This document shows positions 14,230 to 14,580 of a DNA stretch of 14,580 nt, one piece after another (positions within the stretch are counted from its first letter, which is position 1; every line of letters begins with the position of its first letter). Made by a program: the position numbers and the translations under genes. The notes below the pieces were generated by a model. That model saw only the letters and a list, made by a program, of their open reading frames with translations. It had not been told where the DNA came from and did not search any database. The stretch is from Betaproteobacteria bacterium (GTDB taxonomy: Bacteria > Pseudomonadota > Gammaproteobacteria > Burkholderiales > Rhodocyclaceae). Location: the NCBI GenBank assembly GCA_028868235.1, contig JAGWUW010000022.1:1-14580 (forward strand), written 5' to 3'.

Positions 14230-14409
14230 TCAATGCTGTTCGACGACATCCCGCGCTGGCACGTGCGCAAGCCATTCGGAAAAGGGAATTTCGCGTACTT
14301 CAGGAACTCGCCGCTCAACCGTTTTCCGGCGATCACGCCAGCCATTCGGCGGCCCGACCTCCTTTTCACGGCGATCCATCCCTGAGCGCTTGTCATTCTT
14401 GAAGGTCAT
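14230..14409 (-). CDS. Arg-rich small protein with one DRR/GPP unit, function unknown
   Basis: No named family is recognised. From ATG 14409, which has GGAG at 6 nt spacing, the product is 59 residues. ATG 14427 and GTG 14448 are upstream alternatives with weaker sites. It contains KR-x3-DRR-x4-GPP-x4-DRR, then 17 residues to Trp46 in PFSEWLAHV. This is the same unit, with the same spacing, as each of the two repeats in the protein at 42-407. Here the Arg codons are mainly CGC, CGT and CGG, as in the core genome, in contrast to the AGA-rich left copy. There is no signal peptide or membrane helix. It is a complete transcription unit: CRP-like site upstream, good ribosome binding site, terminator downstream. 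The charged [DE]RR clusters suggest binding to an anionic partner, but that is speculation. Confidence 0.82.
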   Translation of the reverse strand: MTFKNDKRSGMDRREKEVGPPNGWRDRRKTVERRVPEVREIPFSEWLAHVPARDVVEQH

Positions 14410-14473
14410 TCGAAACTCCGACTCCATTGTTTTTCCATACAGCTTCACCTTATCGAAAAGCCTGCTCGTCTTC

Positions 14474-14489
14474 AGTGAAAAAAATCACA
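14474..14489. promoter_or_regulatory. CRP/Vfr-like site upstream of the right-hand Arg-rich gene
   Basis: On the minus strand this reads TGTGA-T6-TCACT, matching 9 of the 10 conserved positions of the CRP consensus TGTGA-N6-TCACA. It lies 65-80 nt upstream of ATG 14409, a position suited to activation. No clear sigma-70 hexamers were picked out between it and the gene. Confidence 0.5.
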
Positions 14490-14493
14490 CGCG

Positions 14494-14522
14494 AAAAAAA
14501 TGGCCCGACTGTCTCGGGCCAT
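14494..14522 (-). terminator. Intrinsic terminator of a minus-strand gene beyond the right edge
   Basis: ATGGCCCGA (14500-14508) and TCGGGCCAT (14514-14522) form a perfect 9-bp stem around CTGTC. Read on the minus strand it is followed by seven T residues (14500-14494). It should end a minus-strand transcript entering from the right and so insulate the Arg-rich gene. The remaining 58 nt to the edge show no identifiable coding end. Confidence 0.85.
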
Positions 14523-14580
14523 TCGTGAATCAAATCTGATCGCAATAAATAAAGTCTGTCGGAACCATTCCTCAGGAAGC

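Noticed and set aside
1..14580. CRISPR array, prophage, integrase or complete insertion sequence
   Set aside because: No regularly spaced repeats, no transposase or integrase domains and no terminal inverted repeats with target duplications were seen.

Overview
The window looks like chromosome of a betaproteobacterium of the Rhodocyclales (Azonexus/Dechloromonas-like). This rests on the conserved core genes, a GC-rich codon style in the core, the argH/algZ-algR neighbourhood and a flavocytochrome c sulfide dehydrogenase pair. The assignment is inference from gene content and protein style, not from a search.

Layout. (1) Positions 1-1035 form an AT-richer accessory edge. It holds an Arg-rich small protein built from two tandem repeats (+), a gene-poor stretch with short direct and inverted repeats, and the decayed remains of a zinc-ribbon/glutaredoxin gene (-). 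(2) 1036-4301: an AlgZ/AlgR-type histidine kinase and LytTR response regulator (-) lie divergently from argH (+), which ends in a clear terminator. (3) 4340-7074: a small OsmC-like protein (+) faces the prfA-prmC-grxD cluster (-) across a bidirectional terminator. (4) 7155-10128: a response-regulator diguanylate cyclase (+) sits between prfA and hemA (-), splitting the hemA-prfA-prmC order seen in many proteobacteria. (5) 10129-11705: an OmpA/Pal-type lipoprotein (+) with gene-poor flanks. (6) 11706-14021: a sulfide-oxidation unit on the minus strand (monoheme cytochrome fccA, flavoprotein fccB, and a 34-residue membrane peptide with a strong ribosome binding site), divergent from an ArsR-type repressor whose promoter is framed by an inverted repeat. 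(7) 14022-14580: a perfect 20-bp palindrome, then a second Arg-rich small protein (-) with a CRP-like site upstream and a terminator downstream, then the terminator of a gene lying off the right edge.

How the parts work together. FccA and FccB should oxidise sulfide in the periplasm and pass electrons to cytochrome c, and the adjacent two-cysteine ArsR protein is the obvious candidate regulator. HemA starts tetrapyrrole synthesis; PrfA terminates translation and PrmC methylates its GGQ glutamine; GrxD is a monothiol Fe-S-carrier glutaredoxin. AlgZ/AlgR and the diguanylate cyclase are signalling modules.

The most novel item is the small-protein family at the two ends of the window. Three repeat copies, two in the left protein and one in the right, share the exact spacing [KR]R-x3-DRR-x4-GPP-x4-[DE]RR-x17/18-W. 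I do not recognise it as a named family.
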